Source: Pyrus communis (taxonomy: Eukaryota > Streptophyta > Magnoliopsida > Rosales > Rosaceae). From it: a DNA stretch of 64,000 nucleotides. A program made the position numbers and the translations under genes. Under the pieces are notes generated by a model. The model did not search any database. It was not told the DNA's origin and was given only the letters and a program-made list of their open reading frames with translations. Shown in pieces: positions 1-11,047 of this stretch. Positions within the stretch are counted from its first letter, which is position 1; each line of letters begins with the position of its first letter. The stretch covers positions 28,538,300 to 28,602,299 of the forward strand of contig NC_084808.1 of the NCBI RefSeq assembly GCF_963583255.1. The letters run 5' to 3'.

Positions 1-1144
1 TTTTTGCGCTGATTCCAGTTTTTTTACTGATTTCCGAGAAACGCAGTCTGCGATGGCTGTTCCGTCCTGATCTGAAGAAGATTTCTCAAGCGACTGTAAT
101 TTCATGGTAAGTTGGCTTAAGGCAGTTTCAAAATTTGGGATTGTTTGGTATATTTTTAGGTTTTTCTGCTTCTTGAAAAAAATCATGGTTAAGAGTAAAT
201 TAATTATATTTTCATTTTCATTTACTTTAGGTAACCGTCTCAGTTTTTTGGTTTGAACGCTAGAACCAGTGATCTTAGAAAAAGGTTGGTTCTTGAATAT
301 TTTTATTTATATCCTTTTGGTTGTTTGAATGGACTTCCTGTAATCTAAATGAAGCTAAATTGAATATCTGTTTTTGTATACTGCATTTGCTTTGTTAAAT
401 TAGTTCTTTTTGGTTGAAATTTTTTATTTGGTTTTGCAGATCAAAGGGGTCAAGCGGTGGAGGAGTAGGTTAATAATTATGTGTTCTTCTTGATAATTAT
501 ATGTGTTTATGCCTTCATGATATTGTGAGATATCATGGGATTGTTTGTGATCTGATTAAATACATAGTATGCTTTTTAGCATTGTTACAAGCTTCAGGTT
601 TTTTGGAACTCATGGATAATTAGATTTACTATATTTGTTGATGCATTGAGTAACTGATTTGATATTAGTTTTCATACCCCAGTGAATATGTTATTTTCTG
701 CATTCTCCGCCTTATTTTCATTTAAAAAAAATTGTTTTTTTATTTATGAATTAATAATAAATAAGAAACTGAGAATAAAAATTTAGGAAAGAACAACGAG
801 TGTAAATCTACAATCTATATTATTAATTGTATGTAAAAATTGATTAAAAATACCAAATCAATAACTCACAACCAAGAATGTGAGTAAATCTTGGTATAAG
901 TGTTATACAAGTGTTGTTTTTAACAACTGTATGTAAGTGTATTCTACTTGAGATTATAACATGAAAAACTCCACAGAATAAGACTGCAGCAGCTGCAGCT
1001 CCACCATCATTTCTGAAAAATTAGGTAAAAATCTCTTCTCTGCAATATTTTTTTTTTTTTTTTTTTTGTGTTTTTATAACAATGAACGAATGAATGCACA
1101 AAAAAGTTTTAGCATGCTCTAATTTTTGTGTCTTGATAGCACAG
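1..1144. other. Unassigned stretch with exon-like scraps
   Basis: No open frame of useful length is seen. Several short pieces have plausible splice borders, such as a donor after the ATG near 105 and a short alanine-rich stretch near 977-1018 ending in a stop. I cannot tie any of them to a family. They may be the 5' remains of the same decayed gene as the ANTH-like exon that follows. Confidence 0.4.
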
Positions 1145-1204
1145 ATTTACTAAGTCAATTACCTGCTTTGCAACAGCTTCTTTCTTGCCTTCTTAGATTG
1201 CCAG
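1145..1204 (+). pseudogene. Orphan ANTH-domain exon (clathrin adaptor remnant)
   Basis: Sixty bases between an AG acceptor and a GT donor encode, with a split first codon, a peptide containing QLPALQQLL. This is the same helix encoded by exon 6 of the intact PICALM1-type gene at 57.1 kb, where it reads [20 protein letters not shown] domains bind PIP2 and clathrin during endocytosis. Here the conserved RLIGC end is altered to a leucine-rich variant, and no neighbouring ANTH exon is seen on either side. It is therefore most likely a leftover of a deleted paralogue. The window begins only 1.1 kb upstream, so earlier exons could lie outside, but the downstream exons are not present. Confidence 0.6.
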
Positions 1205-1417
1205 GTACGGATGCGTGCATTATAATTATGTTTTTGTAGTTTAATTATCCTCTTTGAAATTTCTAACAAAATATTCATTTTTCCTGCGTTTTAAAGTTGA
1301 ATAGTGTAGTTTTTGGAGTGAACATAATTTCATGTACAAGTCGCTTTTCATTTTTCAGTTTGTGTTCTGTTAAACTCAGATGCTTCAAGAAGCACTTCTA
1401 TGTCTTTTTAAGGGAGC

Positions 1418-2963
1418 ATTTGTGTCATGCCCCGGGGCCGAATTATTTATTTTTGGGAATTAAATTTGTGGGAAGGCCCAAAGTTTTTAATTTAGTTTAG
1501 TTAACCATCTACAATTACAATCTCTACTTAAGTTTCACTAACGTTCCATAATTATAATTCCAAACCAAATGTACGACATTATCTTCATATTTTAACGCTA
1601 TTTCCCTTCATGGACCAATTTCCGTTTTTGCAACCTTTAATCTCGAATTTATTTAAACTCACATATTTTATGGCTGCATCTAACATCTTGTTAGACTGTT
1701 TACTTACCCTAAACAGGGATCAAGCTATTCGTAGTTCACAATTCATTATTTTACCGATTTACAATCATATTCTAGTAACCACCATATTCAACATTCACAA
1801 CCCAATTTATACTAAATGGTTAACAATTATAAATTCAGAATATCGAAATTTACATGAAAAATGGCAATGTCGGCTCCCTGGCCGTGCGCCACCGCCAGTG
1901 ACGGTCGTCCTGATTCATCGAAAAATTTCATTATTTTTAAAAATTCTCAGAAAATACAGAAATGAAGATCTCAAAAAATAGAGCAAACTTTATACCTCTG
2001 CCCAAGTCCTATTTGGTCGGGAAAAGCCTCAATTTCATCAAAATTTGTTGAAAATCCTAGAATGGGTGTGCTTCGATCCGTCGTCTCCAGTGGTCTGCCG
2101 CCCCTACAGTTGTTTGGGATTTATTCTAGGCCTTAAGGGAAGTCTAGAAATGGTGGTAATTGGAGGGTAACTTTTTACAATTGTTAGAATTCAAGCAAGG
2201 GTTCTCGCGGCACTCATGGTGCGGGTTCCCCAATTCCAAGACCAATTTCACTCCAATTTGGCGTGGAATAGGTAGAAGAGATGATGAGAGATGACTTTCA
2301 GGTGGTGGGGGACCTTCATCTCGTCGGAAATTGGCTGGGAGGTCACGAATCCCGCCGGTTGTGTCTCACGGGTCAAAAGACCCGTTCCCCCACCTCCCCT
2401 TTTTTTGTTTTTCCTTCTCTCATTTCCCTCCTTTCTCTACCTTTCTATTGGTCCCAGTCTCTCCCTTATCTCTCCTTTCCTTTCAACCACAGCCACACAC
2501 GTGGCACTTCTTTTATTCCAGATTTTCTGGAATCTTCTCAATAATATCAAAATGATTATTTTACCCTCAACTTCTATCGTTAATAACTTCTTCGTTATAA
2601 TTCTATTTTACCAACGGTTTTTGCCTACGCATTCGTGAGTTCAAGTGTTATTCAAAAATATAAATTGTGACCTAAAAAGGGCTACGGATTTTAAATAGTT
2701 AATTTACAAACTTTAAATCTCATAAGCCGTTTAATTTAAAACTGAATTCAAATAAATTAATATAAATTCCTTAAAAATAATATAGACTCTCAATACCACG
2801 AATATCACGAATATGTACATTATAATAATTCTCAGAACCAAACTTTACGATTTTCCCAATTCTATCTTTGGGACCGTACATTGATTTAATTCCGATTTTC
2901 TTCACATATTTACAATTATGAATATAAAATTCATATATTTAAATTTTCGGGTATTACAATTTG
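1418..2963. mobile_element. Solo LTR (about 1.54 kb) with 5-bp target duplication
   Basis: The element runs from TGTCATGCCCC at 1423 to GGGTATTACA ending at 2958. Its ends are imperfect inverted repeats of the TGTAATACCC type common in plant LTR retrotransposons. It is flanked by a perfect 5-bp duplication ATTTG (1418-1422 and 2959-2963). No gag or pol frame and no second LTR are present, so this is a solo LTR left by recombination between two LTRs. The size and end type suggest a Ty3/gypsy family, which is an inference. Open stretches inside it are not convincing genes. Confidence 0.8.
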
Positions 2964-4510
2964 GACCTTGATTGAAACTTCAAACATGTTTCAAGGAAAA
3001 ACATTTCTAGCAAAAGCGCTTGAAAGTACAAGTGCTTCTTATAGAAGAGCTTTCAAATGACTAATAAGTCCTTTGTTTCATTGCAATTGAAGATTTGGTT
3101 TTGGATTTCAGGTTAAGCTCTATGAGTACATTGGGAATAAGTATGTGATTTTTTTATTTTTTACGCATTTGACATCACATTTGTTTGTCCTATAGGTAAG
3201 CATGTTTTCATAATCAGCATTTCTGCGTTGTACATGTTTTGTGTATGGTTTTTGCATATATACGCACAAAGCTTATAACACATTTAGTCCATTATTCTAA
3301 CAGTTATGTACAATGCTGATAATCTATTTCACATTCCCATGGCAACGTGCAAGCTATCTATACATACGAATTTGATAAGCAATGTCCATTATCTAAAATT
3401 TGGGACTGATCATAAAAAGGGTTGTTACTTTTTATAAGAGGAACGTAGAGGAACAATGAAATCAACTTTCATTTTCCAACGACTGACTCCAACTTTGCTG
3501 TTTTGTTCTCAATTTTAATCTGCTAGCTACTTGAATCCATTTTTTTAAGCCTAATTAGTTCATGCAATTATCATGTTTAAATATGCAAAATCCTTTATGT
3601 TAAAAATTTTGTGTTAAATATCGAGATAGAGAGACTTTTCTCTGAAACACTGTATGACCATTAATCAGACATGTTCAGTTATCTCATTGTTATTGTCCAT
3701 AATTCAAACCACACATAATATAAAATTTGACATAAACTTTACATGTTTGGCTAATAAGGCCTAATGTTTTCGTCAATGCAGGACCTGGTAAGCCAACAGT
3801 TTTCAACTGCATAAGTCATTTTTCCAACTTTCAGTTAGTCCTTTTATTGTTCTGATCTTTAGCAAGAGGATCCTTTTAATAAATCCAACTGTCATTTGTT
3901 CACATTAACTTCAATTTTTCCAATTTCTAACAGATAAAATGAAAACAGCTCCATACGAGAAGAAAGGAGGAACAAAGTGAAGAAACAAACTCATTTGATT
4001 AAGGAAGTTAAACTCTACTCATTGTTTCTTATTTTAGATAGGGTTATAATTGGATTTCCACATATATACAAGTAGTATGGCTTCTCATGTATATTTAAAA
4101 CTTGCAACATATTTTATATAGTTTTAAAACCCGCAGCATCGCGTGGGCACTCTTGCTAGTCTTTTTACGAAAACACAATCTTGACAGAATCACATGTATC
4201 ACATGAAAAGGGAAAAGGTCTATGCATGCTTTTAGCTTTATCAAAACCAACAGGATCCTCACCGGATTCTTTTGTTGAAGATCTAAAAGATTTATAAATT
4301 GTGTATGTTCATTGTACATTATACAGTTAGTTTTTGTTAAGTACTCTTTCTAGCCGCATGATGTACGATGAACGGACATGATTGACGGATCCTAGAATCC
4401 TCACAAAAAGGATCCGACGAGGATCCAGATTCTCGAAAGGGTTATAGTACTTTTCCGTGATATGGATAATGTAAGAAAGACTAAATTTGCAAATTAAATT
4501 ATGTGTCACC
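2964..4510. other. Gene-free stretch with a few exon-like scraps
   Basis: There is no long reading frame. Short pieces have splice-like borders, for example 3112-3140 (KLYEYIGNKY in one frame) and 3936-3980 (a short lysine-rich end with a stop). I cannot assign them. They may belong to the same dead gene as the first kilobase, interrupted by the solo LTR. Confidence 0.3.
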
Positions 4511-4732
4511 AATAGAAATGAGTACGTTTATCAACGCTTAAGCAATAAACTAATTATCAACTTTTATATCATTTAGTTTTCAAAACTTATTTTACAAATT
4601 GAGTCTCCCTAGCATTTTTCCCGTGATATTATCTCATAGGGTAAAGCTTGGAAAACTAAGTTTGTAAACTAAATGACATGAAAATTGATGATTAGATTGT
4701 TATTAAGTGTTAATAAACGTGTTCATTCCTAT
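4511..4732. mobile_element. Palindromic MITE
   Basis: The left arm starting AATAGAAATGAGTACGTTTA is matched in reverse by the right arm ending TAAACGTGTTCATTCCTAT, and the similarity continues inward to a short loop. There is no coding capacity. A partial direct copy of the left arm (4735-4805, sharing the stretch around CATTTAGTTT and CTAGCATT) follows at once, so the locus has suffered a partial duplication. Confidence 0.55.
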
Positions 4733-4884
4733 TTATGACATCATTTAGTTTGCAAATTTTATTTACAAATTTTATCTTTCTAGCATTACCCTATTTCATA
4801 TCCAATGGTTTGAAAACTAAGTGTTTTTCCTCGATCAATCTGGGTACTTTTTGCATCTTCCTAAGCTGATACTGAGATTGTATT

Positions 4885-5375
4885 AAATGTGGATCGCATT
4901 GGCGTTGCGGATAACAAAGGCAACCCCATCAATGGTGACAAGCTGATTGCTTTGATTTCTGCTATTGTACTGAGGGAACACCCCGGACCCACCATAGTGA
5001 CCGATGCGCGCACAAGCATGGTGCTTACATGATTCATCATGAATCGAGGGGGTCACCATTGCTTATAACGTCTTGGTTATCGAAAAGTGATTGATAAGGG
5101 AGGGCAGCTTAAGAAGGCATGCATTGAAACTCATCTCATGATGGAAACATCTAGACATGGTGCTCTTAAAGAGAACCGTTTCCTTGATGATGGTAATTAG
5201 CATTGTGGTTTTTGCTTTTTCTGTTTCTGCTTCCTTAATTTTGTTCTAATTTAAATTCCACTAAAGCTTATTTATCGTGTTTGGGATGAATAATTGTTCA
5301 TAGGGGCTTACGTGGTGGTAAAGATCAACATCGAAATGGTACGCATGAAGCTTGCAGAATGGGACAAAGGGGTTG
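4885..5375 (+). pseudogene. Phosphoglucomutase/phosphomannomutase-like pseudogene fragment
   Basis: The translation of 4885-5192 contains NKGNPINGDKLIAL, IVLREHP, TIVTDARTSM, NRGGHHC and KENRFLDDG. A second exon from 5304 gives GAYVVVKINIEMVRMKLAEW. These are hallmarks of the plant chloroplast phosphohexomutase-like family (Arabidopsis At1g70820/At5g17530 type). Only the middle of the protein is present. Stops interrupt it after the TSMVLT stretch and in the GGHHC stretch. The intron between the pieces is still bounded by GT and AG. Similarity ends near 5375, where an inverted copy of the MLP gene start begins. It is dead, and its position beside an MLP gene mirrors Arabidopsis. Confidence 0.8.
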
Positions 5376-5393
5376 GAAGCATCATAAATTTCA

Positions 5394-5615
5394 TGGAACT
5401 TGGCAGCAGAAGCCTTGATTTCAACATCGGTCTCCTCCTTACCACAATCACTAGACATTTTCACCAAAAAAGGGTATTTTACAAATATTATAGGAGGAAG
5501 TGTAGAGTTATTTAGCCTATATATAGAATACTTCTTATTTGAATAAAACTGATTGGAACCTTGCACTTATATAGACGGAGAAGGGGACTGCATTATAACA
5601 ACAAATAAAACACAA
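5394..5615 (-). pseudogene. Inverted partial copy of the MLP promoter and first codons
   Basis: Read on the minus strand this matches 5949-6172 almost base for base. It includes the TATATAA box, leader, ATG (at 5458) and about the first 30 codons (MSSDCG, then VEIKASAAKFHE). After the break the minus frame runs into antisense phosphomutase sequence, giving a chimeric open frame that ends at 5261. It is not expected to make a working Bet v 1-fold protein because almost the whole domain is missing. Because it keeps a promoter, minus-strand transcription is possible. Confidence 0.8.
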
Positions 5616-5616
5616 G

Positions 5617-5842
5617 TGGACCTGAACTGTCTACCCTCCTCATCTCATACCCTTCTCATCCCCACCTGTATTATGTGGTCATGGTTAAACCATGCAAACA
5701 TTTTATATTGATTTTTTATTATATAAATAATAAGATAAAAAGTAATGAAAATATAAAATGTTGACGTAGCTTAATCATGATCACAGAAATAAGAGGAGAT
5801 GGAAATGGTATGAGATGAGGAGGGTAAACAATCCAAATCCTT
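5617..5842. mobile_element. Palindromic MITE, family A copy 1
   Basis: This lies in the loop between the two MLP arms. Its two halves are inverted copies: the stretch after 5640 (CTCATCTCATACC, GTCATGGTTAA, TATAAAAT-type core) is mirrored before 5830. The same family occurs twice upstream of the DELLA gene (32249-32460 and 32476-32690), where the ends read GGATTGTCT...AGACAATCC. Here the ends are more worn (GAACTGTCT and AACAATCC). Confidence 0.7.
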
Positions 5843-5989
5843 TCTTACCTGCCACAGACATGTCCAATCAATCCTTTTATTACCTGCTATATTTTAAATT
5901 AATAACATAATTACTTGGAGGCAATTATTTTAGCTCACTTATTAAACATGTGTTTTATTTGTTGCTATAATGCAGTCACCTTCTCAGTC

Positions 5990-5996
5990 TATATAA
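5990..5996 (+). promoter_or_regulatory. TATA box of the MLP gene
   Basis: TATATAA lies 106 bp upstream of the ATG at 6102, in a segment conserved between the plus copy and the inverted copy. Confidence 0.6.
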
Positions 5997-6101
5997 GTGC
6001 AAGGTTTCAATCAGTTTTATTCAAATAAGTACTCTATATATAGGCTAAATAACTCTACACTTCCTCCTATAATATTTGGAAAATACCCTTTTTTGGTGAA
6101 A

Positions 6102-7441
6102 ATGTCTAGCGATTGTGGTAAGCTGGAGACCGTTGTTGAAATCAAGGCTTCTGCTGCCAAGTTCCATGAAATGTTCACACACAAACCACACCACATCTCC
6201 AATGCCAGCAATAGAATCATTCAGGGCTGTGACCTACATGAAGGTGATTGGGGAACCGTCGGATCTGTGGTCTACAGGAATTAGTTCCATGGTAAAACCA
6301 CCTTGCTTCAATTAATAATGACTATAATACTCTTCAAAGACGGAGTTAGGATTTTTTTTCTTGAGTTGGCTAACTCAAATTAATGTTACAAAATCATACG
6401 TTTATTTTTTTTGCTTATATAAAAGTATATAGTAATCAATATAAAAGAACAACAATAGAATATAAATTATTCTCAAAATCATAACCTAGCCGATTAATTC
6501 AAGGACCATATAAATAATTAACCAATTAATTAAATCAAGAATAAGTAAATAAAGAGATTAAGAACGTACCAAAGGTGATTCCATTGGAAAATCGCAACGG
6601 AAAGTAAAGAATTGTGGAGATAGGGATTGACTTGTGGATTTAAAAAAATGATTCGTTTTTTTCGAGTAGGAAGTACAGAGACTAAATCGCATAAGGTAAA
6701 TGGTTTTTTTCTTTTACAAATAGGATAAAGGGGGACGGGAGATGAAACTAATTTATAATTTTTAGCATAAAACTTATTATTTTTTACCTATCTTTTACTA
6801 AATATACATTAAATAATAACTTGTATTGAAATTGAATGGGCTATAAGCATGAGATTACAAAAGAATAGTGTTATTCACACCTATTTTTACTTCCAACACA
6901 CCTTTATTAATTTTTTGTCATTGATCATCTTCAATTCATTCTATTTGACAGTTGAAAATTGAGAGAAGTGTGTGAGAAGTGAAAATAAGTGCATGAATGA
7001 CATTACCCTTACAGAAAACCTCCTTGGGCTATATCCCACCTTAGCCTTGTGGGTGGCTCCATCATTGGTACTCTTTTATATATATGTACCATCCTAAAAT
7101 ACACAAGCGACATTTTATACTAAATTTATCTAATTGATGAGTAGATTTGAACTTACATTGTTCTAATCAACTTAACTAAGCTCAAACTTGTGATATCATA
7201 TTAATTATGTGAGATTTTCATGTACTCAGATGGAAAAGCCAAAGTTGCTAAGGACTTGGTTGAAGCCATAGACGCTGAAAATAATATGATCACTTTCAAA
7301 GTGATTGAAGGAGATCTTTTGGAGCATTACAAGAGCCTTAAGTTCACCATCCACGCAACTCCGAAAGGCGAGGGATGCAACGTGCGCTGGACTATGGAGT
7401 ATGAGAAGCACCATGACGATATTGAAAGTGCCCAGCAGTAA
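6102..7441 (+). pseudogene. Major latex protein-like (MLP, Bet v 1 fold) pseudogene
   Basis: MLP proteins are about 150-residue Bet v 1-fold cytosolic ligand binders linked to stress responses. Exon 1 (6102-6291) encodes MSSDCGKLETVVEIKASAAK, then HISNASN, GCDLHEGDWGTVGSVVYRN. An in-frame TAG (6282-6284) sits where the family has a conserved tyrosine in WNYTHDGK. Frame, split codon and GT donor are otherwise intact. Exon 2 (7230-7441) resumes with the DGKAKVAKDLVEAID stretch and continues to ATPKGEG and EYEKHHDDI, then stops at ESAQQ, about 30 residues short of the usual end. The nonsense codon and missing C-terminus make it a pseudogene, although the promoter looks preserved. The intron (6292-7229) carries a MITE. 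Confidence 0.85.
6863..7008. mobile_element. MITE in the MLP intron
   Basis: The ends GAATAGTGTTATTCACAC and the reverse of TGAATGACATTACCC are inverted repeats. They are flanked by TTACAAAA and TTACAGAA (7 of 8 matching). A related element with ends GGTGGTGCTATCCACAC/GTGAATAGAACTACCC lies at about 23510-23615. Confidence 0.5.
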
Positions 7442-7830
7442 ACTGTTAGAAATGGTCGAGAAAGTTGCTTGCTATAATTGATTTTTTTAAGTATTGCTGG
7501 GTTTAAACTTTGAAGTGAAGAAAACCCAGTGACCAAATGGTAAAAATGGTATTAAAAGTTGCTTGCTTCCTTGATTTTTAGAAACTGTTGGGTTTAAAGA
7601 TTGTAATGAAGAAAACCCAGCAACCAAATGTTAGAATTAGTGAAAAAGTTGAATGCTTTCTAGATTATTTCAAAATAATGGAGAAAACCCAAAAAGAAAA
7701 TACCACAAGTGGGGAAAAAAGTTGCTTGATTTCTTTGAGTTTTGAAGTACTATTGGATTTAAACTTTGAATTGAAGAAAATCGAGCAAGAAAATGTTAAG
7801 AGTTGTTAAAGAAACTTGCTTACCTTTGTA
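7442..7830. repeat. Degenerate tandem repeat downstream of the MLP pseudogene
   Basis: Four to five units of roughly 75-100 bp are recognisable from GTTGCTTGCTT, TTGGGTTTAAACTTTGAA and GAAGAAAACCCAGCAACCAA, each recurring at about 7462, 7558, 7644, 7719 and 7813 with divergence. There is no coding sense. The array begins right at the truncated end of MLP exon 2. Confidence 0.6.
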
Positions 7831-8194
7831 TGCAGAGAGGAAGAAGAGGAGGAGGGTTGAGATGGAAAGGAGCTTGAGCAATGCTGCTTCCTCATCCTTT
7901 GTTTCTGGTTCTGCGGTCACATTTGAGGGCGAGCTTGGTGACGGCGCCGAAGCGGGAGAGGAGGGAAGGGATGATGGGTTTTGGCCGTGCGGTGGGTTTT
8001 GGTCGGCGATCGAAATGGAGCCCGGCCCGGATCTGTACGGGTCAAAATGGAGGTGGGTTTAGGCTTAGTTTTTAAAATTTTTAATTAATTTTCTAATTTT
8101 TAAATTTTTTAATTTCCACGTGAATCCTTAATGACACGTGATGTCCAGTTATTATCTATATGGGTGCCACATCACTAGTTAACGTAACAGTCAA
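7831..8194. other. GC-rich tract, nothing assigned
   Basis: 7840-8060 is clearly more GC-rich than its surroundings and starts with a purine run (GAGGAAGAAGAGGAGGAGGG). Short frames exist on both strands but no family is recognisable, and 8060-8194 is plain AT-rich sequence. Confidence 0.3.
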
Positions 8195-8312
8195 CTTAAC
8201 GGATGTATGAGACTGTTCGAAAATTAAGACTTAAGGCATGCTTATGAGATGAAAAAAACTTTATGTATTCAATATTGAAAACCATGAAACTTTAGAATAA
8301 TAAACTGAGAAG
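8195..8312. mobile_element. Half copy of a hairpin MITE (family B)
   Basis: GGATGTATGAGACTGTTCGAAAATTAAGAC and the following AAAAAAACTTTATGTA, GAAACTT stretches match the right arm of the complete hairpin at 18412-18680. The left arm is absent, so this is a truncated or rearranged copy. Confidence 0.55.
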
Positions 8313-8730
8313 TAAAAATAAAAATTCCGTAGACACGTATTATTATGTGGCATATATTAAAAAATAGAGTAAGGTTGTTTTTTATGGCCAGTCACATTCA
8401 TGGTGATACTGTAGTTTGGAATTTCAATTTTGGCAAGTACTAGTGTTTTTGTGGCAAGTACAAGTGTTTTTGTGGCAAGTGCAAGTGTTTTTGCTAGAAA
8501 TACTTGTATCATAAACATGTTAAACTTTTAATCAGAAACCATGAAATTAACTTCCTGATTACAAAGTATTAAAGGGGTGTTTTGATCTAAATGCTTGGTT
8601 TTTTTATTTTTTCAGACCAAACATCTAAGGCTTTTAGAGATTGGATCAAACTACTTTTTTTTAATTTTAATTAATTTACTAATTAATTATAATTACACAA
8701 ATTGTTATTATAATTAATTTACTATTTTTT

Positions 8731-8930
8731 TTAACAAATGATATTATCTACACTAAAGGAGAAGGGGTAAGCTTAGCTTCATAATAGGCTAGCAATAATG
8801 TGGTTCAAATTTGCATTTGGCGAGAACCGAATCTAAGACCCCTCACTTATAAAAGAAGATATTGTTAATTTATGTCTCATTAATTCAAATGATTTCAAAA
8901 GAGAAAAAAAAAACAATATTGTTAGCTACT
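8731..8930 (-). mobile_element. SINE-like element, minus copy
   Basis: Read on the minus strand it contains GGGGTCTTAGATTCGGTTCTC, a tRNA B-box-like stretch. GAACCACATTATTGCTAGCC and TTTAGTGTAGATAATATC follow, then an A-rich run. It is the same family as the adjacent plus-strand copy, joined head to head. Confidence 0.5.
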
Positions 8931-9085
8931 TAGTATTACGATCTAGTGGTATTTTTCTTCACTTGTAAGTAAGAGATCTTAAGTTCATTCTAACCAAAGA
9001 CGAATTTAAACCACATTATTACTAGCTTATCCTCCTCCCCCACTCTCTTAGAGTAAATGATATTGTTTGTCCAACAAACAAAAAA
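8931..9085 (+). mobile_element. SINE-like element, plus copy
   Basis: It starts with GATCTAGTGGTATTTTTCTT (A-box-like), then GATCTTAAGTTCATTCTAACC (B-box-like), AAACCACATTATTACTAGC and a tail near TAAATGATATTGTTTGTC. It pairs with the preceding minus copy to form a large imperfect inverted repeat. Confidence 0.5.
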
Positions 9086-10900
9086 ACAGAAAAGACAATC
9101 AAATTTCGATAATAACAAAAAAAACAAAGTTGAATTGTGGGTGCAAAAAAAAGAACGTTTTTTTTTAACAAAAGAAAAATCAAACGGGTGATATTTTAAA
9201 TGTACCAATGTACTCCAAATGATAATACATTACATACATGATATATATGTAGGCCCATATATTAAAAAATAGCATATCAATACATTATTGGTACGTTATG
9301 TAATCTAAATTTGTGGACAAATTAGTATTTTGATATGTTATTTATATTTTGTTTAGATACCTACTAAGCTACTGATACTTCTATATTATCAGAATTGGTA
9401 TGTAAAAAGCTAATAGCAAGTTATATATAACCTAAATAAATAAATAAAACCCTTCCTAATTTACAAGAAAATGGACCAGCCCAACAATTTTGAGCCTAGC
9501 TGGTCTAACAATATTTTTTCGAGTCAATGGCCAAACAATTTAAACCATCCAAATATGGTGTCAAATTTTAATAGGAATGTCACACAATCAAATTTGAAGG
9601 TAGATAAAAACTTCAACTGATATATCAATCTTACGTGAATTGACATATGAATTTTCTTCTGCCAAGTTAACATATGAAAAAAATGTGTTGTCAATTTATT
9701 TTTTAATTGTTTTATTGTGTAGGTTCCATTAATCCAACAATTATAGATTTTAAAATTTTATTTTAAGTGATTCTTTTTAAAAATAGGTCCTACAAATATC
9801 ATTTATAACACAAAACATATGGGTTGGTGAAAGAAAAAAAAATCTAACGTTACCACGTCAACCATCAAATTTACATTTGACATTTATTTTTTCATCAAAG
9901 ATACATTTAGAAACCCATTTTCCAGATGCAAACCTGGATCGCAATATCTACAATGGGATTAAGACGGGGTCTGGGCTACCAGACAATGGAACCGAGGACT
10001 CTCACCTCGAGTTATCCAAACTATATTTACTGAATTAAAAATTAGAATTGTAGTCATTTTTTCTGTATAAAAAAAAAATTAAAAGTTAATATTCAAATGT
10101 TGCCCCTCAATAATTTTCTCATTAGTACGTTACAATTTGTAATTTCATATGAATATATTCTTAGGTGCCAAATGGATCCGTTTTCTATACTGTTTCAGTC
10201 TCTTTCTTTGGTATATAATTATGAAAAATATACTTTCGAAACAAATAAAGAAGAGGAATGAAGTGAGAAACTTCACCGCTGACAAATTCCAACTAGCCGG
10301 CGTACCAGCAAAGACAAAAAGACATGAAAACTACCTTTCCAAATACAACATAAAAATAATATTATTAATCTCTTAGAGCATGTTAATATTGAGATTGTAC
10401 CAATTAGTCTTTGTGGCGAATATCTTGCAAACAATAGTATGTATGTTTTATAATAGCTTATACATCGATGTACAAATAAAATATTGTTATTGATCTTTCC
10501 TTTCTTACTCTGTATTTTTTTATAACAGTCGAAGTGCTCTATTTATAGAGTAACTCTATACGAATATATTATTATATTTTGAAATTTACATTACATTATT
10601 TTGAAAATACGATCACCTTTATCTCCAAAATCTACATCCCTTTGTGTGGGTATTGAAAAAACTTATGTGGGCATTCATTAAACCGGCAACAGTTTCAACA
10701 TTGCCAATGTTTTCAACAAATATGACTCCTAGAGATGAATAGAGGAGAGAATAGTGACGACGACGTTGATGATCTTGCTTGCGGTGCGGGCAAGTTGACA
10801 AGAACGTGTAATTTAGCAGCTTCCTTTAAGTGCCAACCTTGCTAGCTAGCTAGGCTGCTTCACTTGCCAGTTTTTTCTGTCTCTTTCAAAATCTCCAGAC
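9086..10900. other. Intergenic, nothing recognised
   Basis: AT-rich sequence without a supportable frame, RNA gene or clear repeat border. Confidence 0.4.
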
Positions 10901-11047
10901 ACTCGAAGCATAGCGCAGAGAATAGTCAAACTATTTGCAGCGTTCTGTCGTTATTGGCATCGGAGATTGGAACCATTGGGCTTGGTTGCTTGTGGATACG
11001 ACGACGCCTGCCAGCAGTTTAACAAGGCTATTATTGTAAGCACGACG

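Noticed and set aside
92..118. Near match between TCTCAAGCGACTGTAATTTCATG and the start of the 49-codon ORF at 19.1 kb
   Set aside because: Too short; a match of this size is expected by chance between two places in 64 kb, and similarity does not extend.
7793..8075. Overlapping GC-rich frames after the MLP repeat array
   Set aside because: Low-complexity Glu/Gly/Arg products in two frames at once, with no family resemblance.
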